Positions 7,048-15,753 of a DNA stretch of 34,785 nt are shown piece by piece; position 1 is the first letter of the stretch; the number at the start of each line of letters is the position of its first letter. The stretch is from Sphingosinicella sp. (GTDB lineage: Bacteria > Pseudomonadota > Alphaproteobacteria > Sphingomonadales > Sphingomonadaceae), in NCBI GenBank assembly GCA_016793845.1, contig JAEULI010000026.1, positions 1 through 34,785 of the forward strand, written 5' to 3'. A model generated the notes under the pieces. It did no database searches and was not told where the DNA came from. It saw only the letters and a list, made by a program, of their open reading frames with translations. The position numbers were made by a program, and so were the translations under genes.

Positions 7048-8573
7048 ACCGCCCGAGCTACGCCGATATCCTCGAGGCGAACAACCTGATGCAGTCCATC
7101 GGGGACGAGACCTACTGGCTGTGCCTGACGCGCACGGTGCAGGAATCGAAGCTGTTCCCGGTTTCGGCCTACATCATGTTCTCCTACGTGAACGCCTTCT
7201 ACCGCTACCCGTCGCTGCTGCGGAAGATCGAGGCGCGGATGCCGGCCGAGGAGATCGCCGATCGCAGCCGCAACATGGGCATCAAGATCCAGAACTCCCA
7301 CATGGGCTGGTGCCTGCCGGCATTCTACCTGCTGGGGCGCGAATGGCTGATCTCGCTCGGCCTGCTGCGGCCGCAGGACGCGCTGGAGGACGTGATCTAC
7401 GTGCTCGATTTCTGGAAACGCTTCCAGCTTTCCTGGCACCGCAACAGCGGCCATCGCACCAACCGCGAATACGGCCACCGCGCCCAGATTCTCCCTGACC
7501 GCCGCCTGGAAATCTTCCGCGACGACATGTTTGCCTGCGAACCGGGCGACGATCTGCACGCCGCCGCGCACGCCTTCATGGCGACGGCCTCGCAATACGG
7601 CTTCCTCGTCTCCTGCGAGAGCCGGATCAGCCTCACCAACTCCGGCCCCTACCGGATCGACGACCACCACGAAATGCTGGTCCGCGACTTCATGGACATG
7701 GCTGAATGCTCGCTGCCATGGCTGGACGGTGTCGCTGCGGACGTGCCGTACAATAATTTCACCGTCGCCATGTCGGTACGCGATTGCCATTTCCACCTCG
7801 TCGACGACTGGGGCAGCTTTGAATCGACACCGGGCTTCACCGCCGACAAGCTCGCCGGTGTCGGCCTCTACACCTCCGATCCGCTCACCGAGGGCTTCGT
7901 CCCGCTCGGCATGGGCTCGCGCGAAGAATTGACCGAAACGTTCCGCGAACTGAACGACATCCTGAAGGATGCCACCAACAAGCTGTGGATGCGCATGGCC
8001 GACTGGACGCGCGATCAGCTTCTGGAAGCCGGCGCGCTCATTTATTTCGCCGTCGTCAAGGACCTCGCGCACGTCGCTGGCGTGTTCGAGGTCGAGGACT
8101 GGATGGAGATCGATCCGCGTGCCGAACGGTTCCGGCCGCTGTTCAACGACGAATACGGCAATGTAGCGCTCGGCGAACTCGTCGCCGGCCTCACTTTCCC
8201 GAACCAGCAGGCCTCGCCGTTCACGATGATGCAGCATTCGGACAGGCCGACGCGCATGTTGACCCCGATTCCCTACTCGGTGCTTTCGGGCGAGGACTAT
8301 GTGCCGACGTCCGGCCCGATCCAGCGCGGCACGACGACGCTCGATCCCAAGGTCGATCGCTATTGCACCTCGCGCGGACGGCTGACGCTCGAGGAATACA
8401 ACCGTCTGGCACAGGAGCACGTGCCGGAGGTCTGCTCCGACAAGTATCGCTACCTCTGCGAGACCTGGCTCAAATACAATGCGCACACCCCGCTCGCCGA
8501 CGAACTCTACAAGGTCGAACAGCGCCAGTCGCGGACGCTGAAGGATCGCGGCGTGCGGAAGGGCGAAGCCTGA
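7044..8573 (+). CDS. Unrecognised 509-aa protein in phosphotransferase operon
   Basis: I do not recognise a family. The protein has no signal peptide and no membrane segment, and is rich in aromatic residues. A histidine-rich stretch, WHRNSGHRTNREYGHRAQ, lies near residues 134-151, and a second polar cluster, VRDCHFHLVDDWGSF, near 248-262. The size and soluble character fit a catalytic or acceptor-binding subunit. It overlaps both neighbours (ATGA with the mobile-domain gene, one base with the acyl-CoA ligase), which implies equimolar, coupled expression. Since the dikinase-like protein of this operon lacks an acceptor-binding barrel, the simplest inference is that this subunit binds the molecule to be phosphorylated. 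A purely structural or carboxylase-associated role cannot be excluded. Confidence 0.85.
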   Translation: MNRPSYADILEANNLMQSIGDETYWLCLTRTVQESKLFPVSAYIMFSYVNAFYRYPSLLRKIEARMPAEEIADRSRNMGIKIQNSHMGWCLPAFYLLGREWLISLGLLRPQDALEDVIYVLDFWKRFQLSWHRNSGHRTNREYGHRAQILPDRRLEIFRDDMFACEPGDDLHAAAHAFMATASQYGFLVSCESRISLTNSGPYRIDDHHEMLVRDFMDMAECSLPWLDGVAADVPYNNFTVAMSVRDCHFHLVDDWGSFESTPGFTADKLAGVGLYTSDPLTEGFVPLGMGSREELTETFRELNDILKDATNKLWMRMADWTRDQLLEAGALIYFAVVKDLAHVAGVFEVEDWMEIDPRAERFRPLFNDEYGNVALGELVAGLTFPNQQASPFTMMQHSDRPTRMLTPIPYSVLSGEDYVPTSGPIQRGTTTLDPKVDRYCTSRGRLTLEEYNRLAQEHVPEVCSDKYRYLCETWLKYNAHTPLADELYKVEQRQSRTLKDRGVRKGEA

Positions 8574-10051
8574 TGCAGGTCGGCTCCCTCATCCGCCGCG
8601 CGGCGATGCATTACAAGGATGCGCCCTGCCTCGTCGAAGACACGCGCATCGTCACCTTCCGGGATTTCGACAGGCTCACCGATCAGCTCGGAAATGCACT
8701 GCTCGCGACCGGTCTCAAGCCCGGCGACCGCGTCGGCGTGCTGCTGCCGAACGGTATCGATTGCCTCGTCGCTTATTATGCACTGGCGAAATCGGGGCTG
8801 GTGCGCGTGTCGCTGAACACGCGCGAGACGCCCGACAATCATGCCTACAAGCTCGCCGACAGCGGCAGCCACGCCGTGATCTGCGGCGACGAGGAAATCG
8901 TTCCCGAGACACTCGACTTCGTGTTCCGTCCCGACGAGATCGCCGAGATGACATCGACCGGAGCGCAGACACCCTGCGCCGTCGATCGCGATCTGGAGGC
9001 TCCCTACCGCCTTGGCTACACGGGCGGCACCACAGGGCGGCCCAAGGGTGTGACGCTGACCATGCGCGGCGAGACCGCCGAACTTTCCGCCTTCCTCACC
9101 GATCTGATGCCAGACATGCGGCAGGGCGATACTTTCCTGCACGCAGCGCCCATCGCCCACGCCTCGGGCGCGTTCTTCCTGCCCGCGCTCGTGCGCGGCG
9201 TGCGGTCGCTGGTGATGAAGAAATTCGATCCGGCCTCGTTCATCGCGCTCGCCGAGGCCGAACAGGCTTCGATGACCTTCCTGGTGCCGACCATGCTGGC
9301 GATGATCATGGAGCAGCCGGCCTGCGAAAGCGCCGATCTCAGCCTGCGTCGCATCGCCTATGGCGCCTCCCCCATCGCCGAGACGCTGCTGCGCAAGGGC
9401 GAGGCGCGCTTTGGCAAGGTATTTGCGCAGACCTATGGCCAGGCCGAAAGCCCGATGGTGATCACCTGCCTGAAACCCGACGAGCACGACCGCGTCGGAT
9501 CGTGCGGGCGCCCGTTCACGACGGTGGAGGCCGGCATCGTCGACGACGACGACAATTTCCTCGCGCCCGGCGAGATCGGCGAGATCGTCTGCCGGGGCAC
9601 GCAGCTGATGGCCTATTACTGGGACCGGCCCGAAGCGACGGCCGAGGCGTTCCGCAGCGGCTGGCTGCACACCGGCGACATCGGCCGCATGGACGAGGAC
9701 GGTTTCTTCTACATCCTCGACCGCAAGAACGACATGCTGATCTCCGGCGGATACAATGTCTATCCGCGCGAGGTGGAGGACGTGCTGCTCGCCTATGACG
9801 GCGTCGTCGAGGCAGCGGTCGTCGGCCTTCCCGACGAGAAATGGGGCGACCGCGTGATCGCCGTCATTTCCGGCCGCGACGGGATCGACGGTGATGCGGT
9901 GCTCGCGTTCGTGAAGACGAAGCTCGCCAACTACAAGCAGCCGAAATCGATCGAGATCTGGACGGAGCTGCCGAAAAGCGGCGCCAACAAGATCCTGCGG
10001 CGCGAGATCCGCGACACCATAGCCGCCCGCCCGATGGCGGCGGCGCAATGA
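8573..10051 (+). CDS. Acyl-CoA ligase (AMP-forming, ANL superfamily)
   Basis: A 492-residue adenylating enzyme that forms an acyl-CoA from a carboxylic acid, ATP and CoA. The P-loop-like YTGGTTGRPKGV is at residues 149-160. An aromatic-A5-type segment, AQTYGQAESP, lies in the middle, then GWLHTGDIGRMDEDGFFYILDRKNDM with the ribose-binding Asp and hinge, SGGYNVYPREVE, and the C-terminal catalytic lysine in SGANKILRRE (about K473). ATG 8573 shares one base with the preceding stop (TGATG). The acid cannot be read from the sequence. Its place between phosphotransferase genes, upstream of a biotin carboxylase and a thiolase, suggests that it activates the carboxylated product. The next gene overlaps by 4 bases. 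Confidence 0.93.
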   Translation: MQVGSLIRRAAMHYKDAPCLVEDTRIVTFRDFDRLTDQLGNALLATGLKPGDRVGVLLPNGIDCLVAYYALAKSGLVRVSLNTRETPDNHAYKLADSGSHAVICGDEEIVPETLDFVFRPDEIAEMTSTGAQTPCAVDRDLEAPYRLGYTGGTTGRPKGVTLTMRGETAELSAFLTDLMPDMRQGDTFLHAAPIAHASGAFFLPALVRGVRSLVMKKFDPASFIALAEAEQASMTFLVPTMLAMIMEQPACESADLSLRRIAYGASPIAETLLRKGEARFGKVFAQTYGQAESPMVITCLKPDEHDRVGSCGRPFTTVEAGIVDDDDNFLAPGEIGEIVCRGTQLMAYYWDRPEATAEAFRSGWLHTGDIGRMDEDGFFYILDRKNDMLISGGYNVYPREVEDVLLAYDGVVEAAVVGLPDEKWGDRVIAVISGRDGIDGDAVLAFVKTKLANYKQPKSIEIWTELPKSGANKILRREIRDTIAARPMAAAQ

Positions 10052-10665
10052 TCGGAACCGTCATGAGCCCCAGCCATCTCGTGCTCCACGGCCTTGCCAT
10101 CAAAAAGCACGCCGATGCCGGCGACATCGCCGGGCTGATCGGCCTTGCCGCCGACGATACGGCGCGGCGCCTCGACGACGCCGTGGCGAGCGGCCGCGCC
10201 GTGCAGGTGAACGGCAAGTACCTGCTGACGCCGCTCGCGCGCATCGCGCTCGAAAGCGATTATTCGCGGCACTATGCCGACATTCGCGAGGATGCGGATT
10301 TCTTCGCGGCCTATGAGGCGTTCGAGCGGATCAACGTGCAGTTGAAGGCGCTGATCACCGACTGGCAGACGATGGACGTGGGTGGGCAGCGTGTCGCCAA
10401 CGATCACAGCAACAGCGCACACGATGCGAAAGTGATCGACCGGCTCGGCGAGCTTCACGAACGCGCGGATGCCATTCTCGGCAAGCTGGCGGCGGGCCTG
10501 CCTCGCCTCGACTATTACCGCCGCAACCTGCTCGTCGCGCTCGAGAAGGCCGAGGACGGCGCCATCGAGTGGGTCAGCGACGCCAAGATCGAGAGCTATC
10601 ACACGTTGTGGTTCGAACTGCACGAGGACCTGCTGCGCATCGTCGGCAGAGAGCGGGCGGAATAG
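10048..10665 (+). CDS. Unrecognised 205-aa protein with winged-helix-like N-terminus
   Basis: No family is recognised with confidence. Residues 7-70 look like a small winged helix (SPSHLVLHGLAIKKHADAGD, then a two-helix segment and a VNGKYLLTPLAR wing-like hairpin). Residues 75-200 are mostly helical and strongly charged (AYEAFERINVQLKALITDWQ, then ELHERADAILGKLAAGLPRL). It begins at ATG 10048, overlapping the ligase stop by 4 bases; ATG 10063 is an alternative. It ends four bases before the dikinase-like gene. Despite the winged-helix look, the tight coupling between ligase and dikinase genes argues for a small structural or regulatory subunit of the phosphotransferase rather than a free transcription factor. 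This is inference. Confidence 0.8.
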   Translation: MIGTVMSPSHLVLHGLAIKKHADAGDIAGLIGLAADDTARRLDDAVASGRAVQVNGKYLLTPLARIALESDYSRHYADIREDADFFAAYEAFERINVQLKALITDWQTMDVGGQRVANDHSNSAHDAKVIDRLGELHERADAILGKLAAGLPRLDYYRRNLLVALEKAEDGAIEWVSDAKIESYHTLWFELHEDLLRIVGRERAE

Positions 10666-10669
10666 GCCG

Positions 10670-12409
10670 ATGGCGATCCCGCTCGGAGACTGGGTTCTCG
10701 CGCTCGACGGCAGCACGCTGCCGGACAAGGCGCTGATCGGCGGCAAGGCGTGGTCGATCGCGCGCATGGGCGCGCTCGGCCTCCGCGTGCCGCCGGCATT
10801 CGTCATCACGACGCGGGCGTGTGCGCACTATCTTCACGAAGGGTCGGAACCCGCATCGCTGGCGCGCGAGATCGCTGCGGGGATCGCGTGGCTCGAACAA
10901 CAGACGGGTCGCCGCTTCGGCGCCGGTCCCAGCCCGCTGCTCGTCTCCGTCCGTTCGGGTGCACCCATTTCGATGCCGGGCATGATGGACACCGTGCTCA
11001 ACCTCGGTATCACCGATGAAACCGAAGCGCAGCTCGCGGCGGAATGCGGCGACGCCGGCTTCGCCCGCGACACGCACCGCCGGTTCCTCGATCTTTATGC
11101 ACACATCGTGCTGAAATCGGAGGCGGCACTGGCCGTGGACGGCCATCCTGCGGACTGGCGGAACGCCATCGCCGCCGGTGCCGGGGAATCCGTACCGGAC
11201 GCGGTCGAGGAGCAGCTTGCGCGCGCGGTGCACGCGGTCTTCGAATCCTGGAATTCGCGGCGCGCGCGGCGCTACCGCGAGCATCACGATATTCCCCACG
11301 ATCTCGGCACCGCCGTGGCCGTGCAGGCGATGGTGTTCGGCAACATGGACGAGAACTCCGGCACCGGCGTTCTGTTCAGCCGCAATCCGTTGTCGGGTGA
11401 ACCCACGCCCTACGGCGAATATCTCCCACGCGCGCAGGGCGAGGACATCGTTTCCGGCAAACACACGCCGCAACCGCTCGAAGCGCTGCGCACGCACCTG
11501 CCCGACGTCCACCAGGAACTGCTGACCGCCGCAAGCCTGCTGGAGGACGCAGGGGGCGACGTTCAGGATATCGAATTCACGCTGGAAAAGGGCATCCTGT
11601 ACCTGCTCCAGACCCGCGCCGCGAAACGCGCACCGCGCGCGGCCGTGAAGATCGCCGTGGACATGGTGGCCGAGGGCAAGATCGACCCGTCCGAGGCGCT
11701 CGCGCGCGTCTCCAGCGAACAGATTCGCACGTTGCTGAGCCCGCAGCTCGCCAGCGGCGCCGCGCAGGGCGCCGAGATCGTCGCACGCGGAGAGGCCGCT
11801 TCGCCCGGCGTTGGCACCGGCGTGGTCGTGCTCGATTCCGACGAGGTCGAACGGCGCGCGGCGAACGGCGAGGCTGTCGTGCTGGCACGCGCCACGACCA
11901 GCCCCAACGACCTGCACGGCATGATCGCCGCGCGCGCCATCCTGACCGAACAGGGCGGATCGACGAGCCACGCCGCCGTCGTCGGCCGCGCGCTCGGCCG
12001 GCCGTGCGTCGTCGGCTGCGGCGCGGGCAGCCTCGGCGCGCTTGCCGGCGAAACCGTCACCGTCGATGGCCAGAACGGCATCGTCTATCGCGGCGCGCTG
12101 GACGTGGTGACGCCGCATGAAAACGACGACGCGGCGCTGCGGCAGATCGCGGCCTGGGCCGCGCATCAGTCCACGGTGCTGGTGACAACCGCGCAGAGCA
12201 ATGGCGCAAGCATCCGTTTCGACGAGAACATCGAACAGACCGAAGCGCTGATCGCGGCGCTGGAACCCGGCGCGACCGTGGAAGGCGCGCTGTTCGCGAA
12301 TGACGACAAGGCCGTGCGGGCGGTGATCGCGGCAGGCGCGGCGACGATCGTGACCTCGCCCGCGCTTCCGGCCCTTCTGGCGGCGGCGCAGGCCGCTGGC
12401 CGCGAATGA
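10670..12409 (+). CDS. Pyruvate phosphate dikinase-like protein lacking the PEP/pyruvate domain
   Basis: A 579-residue protein colinear with the first two domains of pyruvate phosphate dikinase (normally about 880 aa). The ATP-grasp half shows GGKAWSIARMGALGLRVPPAF (24-44), VRSGAPISMPGMMDTVLNLG (94-113), MVFGNMDENSGTGVLFSRNP (221-240), YGEYLPRAQGEDIVSG, and DIEFTLE with E302 and LLQTRAAKR with R316. The mobile domain has LTEQGGSTSHAAVVGRALGR with phosphohistidine H434. After residue 495, where the barrel should begin, there is only an unrelated tail of about 85 residues. It should therefore phosphorylate H434 from ATP but needs another subunit for the final acceptor. ATG 10670 follows the previous stop by four bases. 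Confidence 0.9.
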   Translation: MAIPLGDWVLALDGSTLPDKALIGGKAWSIARMGALGLRVPPAFVITTRACAHYLHEGSEPASLAREIAAGIAWLEQQTGRRFGAGPSPLLVSVRSGAPISMPGMMDTVLNLGITDETEAQLAAECGDAGFARDTHRRFLDLYAHIVLKSEAALAVDGHPADWRNAIAAGAGESVPDAVEEQLARAVHAVFESWNSRRARRYREHHDIPHDLGTAVAVQAMVFGNMDENSGTGVLFSRNPLSGEPTPYGEYLPRAQGEDIVSGKHTPQPLEALRTHLPDVHQELLTAASLLEDAGGDVQDIEFTLEKGILYLLQTRAAKRAPRAAVKIAVDMVAEGKIDPSEALARVSSEQIRTLLSPQLASGAAQGAEIVARGEAASPGVGTGVVVLDSDEVERRAANGEAVVLARATTSPNDLHGMIAARAILTEQGGSTSHAAVVGRALGRPCVVGCGAGSLGALAGETVTVDGQNGIVYRGALDVVTPHENDDAALRQIAAWAAHQSTVLVTTAQSNGASIRFDENIEQTEALIAALEPGATVEGALFANDDKAVRAVIAAGAATIVTSPALPALLAAAQAAGRE

Positions 12410-12915
12410 AAGGACAACAACGGGTGGGAAACATTTCCACGAACGATATCCAGTCGCTGATCCAGCTCTTCGAGAAGAGCGACTGGCGCGAAATGCATCT
12501 GATTCTCGGCGAGACCGACCTGTTCCTCAGCAAGGATCGGAATGCCCAGACCCAGATCTCGCTGACGACGGCGTCCCCTTCGGTGCCCGCGCCCTCCCAC
12601 CGCGCATCGGTTCCGGCGACGCCCGTTGAGACGCCCGATCCGAAGCCGCACGGCAGCAAGATTCCGGCCGGCTGGACGCTGGTGAAGGCGCCGAGCCTCG
12701 GCACGTTTTATCGCGCGCCGAAACCGGGAGCGCCGATGTTCACCGAAATCGGCGCGCAGGTCGCCGCGGATTCGGAGCTTTGCCTCATCGAGGTGATGAA
12801 GCTGTTCACGACATTGAGGGCGGGAACGCACGGCACCATCCGCGAGATTTACGCGAAGGACGGCGAACTCGTGGAATTCGATCAGCCGCTGTTCCTGATC
12901 GAGCCCGATGCCTGA
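12406..12915 (+). CDS. Biotin carboxyl carrier protein (AccB type)
   Basis: A 169-residue carrier. A short N-terminal helical region is followed by a Pro/Ala/Thr-rich linker (about 50-85) and a biotinyl domain. The AccB-type thumb is visible as LGTFYRAPKPGAP (98-110), and the biotin attachment site is EVMKLF with K132. It carries carboxybiotin between the biotin carboxylase and the carboxyltransferase that follow. ATG 12406 overlaps the dikinase stop (ATGA). A GTG at 12424 is preceded by AAAGGA at good spacing and would give a 163-aa protein, so either start is possible. It overlaps the carboxylase gene by 8 bases. It is probably a dedicated carrier of this operon rather than the housekeeping acetyl-CoA carboxylase subunit, given the type of carboxyltransferase beside it. 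Confidence 0.95.
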   Translation: MKGQQRVGNISTNDIQSLIQLFEKSDWREMHLILGETDLFLSKDRNAQTQISLTTASPSVPAPSHRASVPATPVETPDPKPHGSKIPAGWTLVKAPSLGTFYRAPKPGAPMFTEIGAQVAADSELCLIEVMKLFTTLRAGTHGTIREIYAKDGELVEFDQPLFLIEPDA

Positions 12916-14293
12916 TACCGCGCCACCGAATGGACGGCTGTTCGTCGCGAACCGGGGCGAGATCGCGCTTCGGGCCATTCGCGCCGCGCAGGCGCTCGGC
13001 ATGGAGGCCGTGCTCGGGGTTTCGGTGGCGGACCGCGACGGGCTCGGCGCGCGCACCGCGAACCGCTGCGTCGTGCTCGGCCCGGCGCAGGCGCGCGATT
13101 CCTATCTGAATGCCGGACTGATCGTGCACGCCGCCGTCAGCACGGGGTGCACCGCGCTTCATCCCGGTTACGGCTTCCTCTCCGAACGCGCCGAACTCGC
13201 CGAACTTTGCGCACAGGAAGGCATCACCTTCGTGGGCCCTACGCCGGAATCGATCCGGCAGGTGGGTGACAAGATTTCGGCGCGGGCGATGGCGCGGGCC
13301 GCGAACGTTCCGATGACGAGCGGCACCGATGCCGTGGAAGACGTGGCACACGCCCTGAAGCTTGCCGAGGAAATCGGCTATCCCGTGATCACCAAGGCTT
13401 CGGCCGGTGGCGGCGGGCGCGGCATGGTGGTGGCGCGCAATGCCGAGGAGCTGGCCGGCGCCTTCGATCAGGCGGTGACGACGGCGCGCGAAGCCTTCGG
13501 CGACGGGACGCTGTTCATCGAACGCTATGTCGAGGTGGCGCGGCACATCGAGGTGCAGGTGATCGGCGACGGCAGAGGCGGCGTCGTGCATTTCGGCGAA
13601 CGCGATTGTTCGATCCAGCGGCGCTACCAGAAGATGATCGAGGAAGCCCCGGCGGCGATCCTGTCTCCGGCGGTCCGCGCGCGCCTTCACGAAGCCGCCG
13701 TGCGCCTGCTCGCCTCGATCAACTACCGGAACGCCGGCACGGTCGAATTCCTCTACGATACGACCACCGAGGAATTCTTCTTCATGGAGGTGAACGCCCG
13801 CATCCAGGTGGAGCATCCCGTTTCCGAGGCGATCACCGGCGCCGATCTCGTGCAGGCGCAGCTGAGGCTCGCGACAGGTGCCGTGAAGGGCTTCGCCCAG
13901 AAGGATGTGCACACAGCCGGGCACGCCATCGAAGCGCGGATCATCGCGGAGGACCCCGACCGCGACTTCATCCCCTGCCCCGGCCGCATCACCCGCTGGG
14001 ATCCGCCCTCGGGCGAAGGCATTCGCGTCGATACGGCGGTCGAAAGCGGCACGATGATCCCGCCTTATTACGACAGCATGATCGCCAAGCTGATCGTGCA
14101 CGGCAACACGCGCGCGGAGGCCATAGACCGCCTCGCCGCCGCGCTCGACGATTTCACGGTCGAGGGCATCGCCACCAACATCCCGCTGCTGAAGGTCATC
14201 GTGGCGCACGAGGACTTCCGCTCGAACACCATCAATACGCGCTGGCTGGAAACGGTGCTGCTTCCCGCCTTCCGCGCTGAGCAAGGACGCTGA
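12908..14293 (+). CDS. Biotin carboxylase
   Basis: A 461-residue ATP-grasp enzyme that carboxylates biotin on the carrier using bicarbonate and ATP. NRGEIALRAIRAA is at residues 15-27, HPGYGFLSE at 85-93, and GDK with K121. K163 precedes the glycine loop ASAGGGGRGM (164-173). FGERDCSIQRRYQKMIEEAP and FMEVNARIQVEHPVSE follow, with the metal-binding Glu and Asn, the bicarbonate-site Arg and the catalytic Glu all kept. The closing segment has the usual IPPYYDSMIAKLIVHG. It is a stand-alone BC subunit of normal length. It starts at ATG 12908, inside the end of the carrier gene, and the carboxyltransferase gene begins two bases after its stop. Confidence 0.96.
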   Translation: MPDTAPPNGRLFVANRGEIALRAIRAAQALGMEAVLGVSVADRDGLGARTANRCVVLGPAQARDSYLNAGLIVHAAVSTGCTALHPGYGFLSERAELAELCAQEGITFVGPTPESIRQVGDKISARAMARAANVPMTSGTDAVEDVAHALKLAEEIGYPVITKASAGGGGRGMVVARNAEELAGAFDQAVTTAREAFGDGTLFIERYVEVARHIEVQVIGDGRGGVVHFGERDCSIQRRYQKMIEEAPAAILSPAVRARLHEAAVRLLASINYRNAGTVEFLYDTTTEEFFFMEVNARIQVEHPVSEAITGADLVQAQLRLATGAVKGFAQKDVHTAGHAIEARIIAEDPDRDFIPCPGRITRWDPPSGEGIRVDTAVESGTMIPPYYDSMIAKLIVHGNTRAEAIDRLAAALDDFTVEGIATNIPLLKVIVAHEDFRSNTINTRWLETVLLPAFRAEQGR

Positions 14294-14295
14294 AA

Positions 14296-15750
14296 ATGGC
14301 GCATGTTGAATTCCTCGACCAGACCATCCGCGACGGCCAGCAGAGCCTGTGGGGCATGCGGCTTCAGGCCGGCATGGCGCTGCCCGCCGCCTCGTGGCTC
14401 GACAAGGCCGGCTTTCGCGTCATCGATCTCACCGGCTCCAACCATTTCGAGGTGCTGATCCGGCATTGCCGGGAGAACCCGTGGGATATGATGGACGCGC
14501 TGGTGGAAGCGATGCCGCGCACGGTGCTGCGCTCGGGTATGCGCTCCAACGCCTCTGTGACGTTCCGCACGACGCCCGACGCGCTGATGGATGCGTGGAT
14601 GCGCCAGCTCAACGTGCATGGCGCGCGTAGCTTCTGGATCTACGACGTGCTGTTCAACATCGACAAGATGCTGCGGCTGGCGAAGGTGGCGAAGGAGTTC
14701 GGTTCGGAGGTCGCGGGCGCGATCATGTTCACGCTCTCGCCCGTGCACAGCGACGCCTATTACGCGGACAAGGTCGACAAGCTTTCGGCATCCGATGATA
14801 TCGACACGATCCTGCTCTACGACACCGCGGGCGTGCTGGAGAAAGAGCGGCTTTCGACATTGCTTCCCGCGATCGTCTCGAAGGCACGCGGCAAGCCGAT
14901 CGAATTCCACGCCAACAATATCCTCGGCCAATCCGGCAAGGCTTACCTCGACGCTATCCCGCTCGGCGCCACCATCCTGCACACCGCCAGCCGTCCGATG
15001 GCGAACGGCCCGTCGGTGCCTTCCACCGAAAGCGTCGTCGCGAACATCGAACTTCTGGGGCACACGCACAGCCTCGACAAGAACCTGTTCGCGCCCGTCG
15101 CCGATCATTTCGAGCGTGTCGGCAAGGCGGCGGGTTTCCTCGTCAACCAGCACAACGAATACAACGTGCTTTCGACGCTGCACCAGATTCCGGGCGGCAT
15201 GGTCGGCACGCTGAAGGCGCAGCTCGCGCAGCACAACATGTCCGACCGTTTCGAGGACGTGCTGAAGGAAGTCGCCGTCGTGCGCCGTGAACTCGGCTAT
15301 CCGGGCATGGCGACGCCGTTCAGCCAGCTCGTCGGCATCCAGGCGGTGCTGAACGTCGTGAAGGGCGAGCGCTACGCTATCATCCCCGACGAGATCGTCG
15401 AGTACGCCGCCGGCTATTACGGCGAGACGGTCGCGCCGATCGACCCCAACGTGCTCGACCGCATCATGCAGAGCCCGCGCGCGAAGGAGGTGCTCGACAA
15501 TCCGCCCGAGCAGCCGACGATCGAGGAGCTGCGAAAGCGTTACGGCACCGACAATGACGATGAGCTGATCCTGCGCGCGCTGATGCCCGAATCCGATCTC
15601 CAGAAGATGCGCGAGGCAGGGCCGCTTAAGCGGACCTATCCGCTGCTCTCTTCGCCCGAGCTTGAGGAAGTGGGGTGGCTGATGAAACTCGCGAGCCTGC
15701 CCGTTGTGCAGTTCAAGAACGCCGAGATGGCCCTGACGCTGAGGCGCTGA
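14296..15750 (+). CDS. Carboxyltransferase subunit, pyruvate carboxylase/oxaloacetate decarboxylase-like, with altered metal site
   Basis: A 484-residue protein with an HMGL-like TIM barrel (about 5-265) and a PYC/OADA domain (IPGGMVGTLKAQL, about 298-310). Its relatives move CO2 between carboxybiotin and the methyl group of a 2-keto acid. The first signature is kept as DQTIRDGQQS with D13. The lysine that is carbamylated and binds metal in the family motif KDMAG is replaced by tyrosine here (Y175 in LLYDTAG). The HxH pair is H205-A-N207, so the second histidine is lost. The segment ANGPSVPSTE also differs from MSGxTSQP. It is probably a carboxyltransferase for an uncommon keto or enol substrate; loss of activity is less likely because it is locked into a complete operon. 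AAGGA precedes ATG 14296. Confidence 0.9.
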   Translation: MAHVEFLDQTIRDGQQSLWGMRLQAGMALPAASWLDKAGFRVIDLTGSNHFEVLIRHCRENPWDMMDALVEAMPRTVLRSGMRSNASVTFRTTPDALMDAWMRQLNVHGARSFWIYDVLFNIDKMLRLAKVAKEFGSEVAGAIMFTLSPVHSDAYYADKVDKLSASDDIDTILLYDTAGVLEKERLSTLLPAIVSKARGKPIEFHANNILGQSGKAYLDAIPLGATILHTASRPMANGPSVPSTESVVANIELLGHTHSLDKNLFAPVADHFERVGKAAGFLVNQHNEYNVLSTLHQIPGGMVGTLKAQLAQHNMSDRFEDVLKEVAVVRRELGYPGMATPFSQLVGIQAVLNVVKGERYAIIPDEIVEYAAGYYGETVAPIDPNVLDRIMQSPRAKEVLDNPPEQPTIEELRKRYGTDNDDELILRALMPESDLQKMREAGPLKRTYPLLSSPELEEVGWLMKLASLPVVQFKNAEMALTLRR

Positions 15751-15753
15751 CGG

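Noticed and set aside
6313-12409. Phenylphosphate synthase/carboxylase (anaerobic phenol pathway)
   Set aside because: Subunit sizes and order differ, the ATP-binding part is PPDK-like, and no UbiD-type carboxylase is present; only the split-dikinase logic is shared.
12406-15750. Ordinary acetyl- or propionyl-CoA carboxylase
   Set aside because: The carboxyltransferase is of the pyruvate carboxylase/OADA type, not the crotonase type used by acyl-CoA carboxylases.
6313-15750. Acetone or acetophenone carboxylase genes
   Set aside because: No hydantoinase-like subunits are present; the carboxylase here is biotin-dependent.
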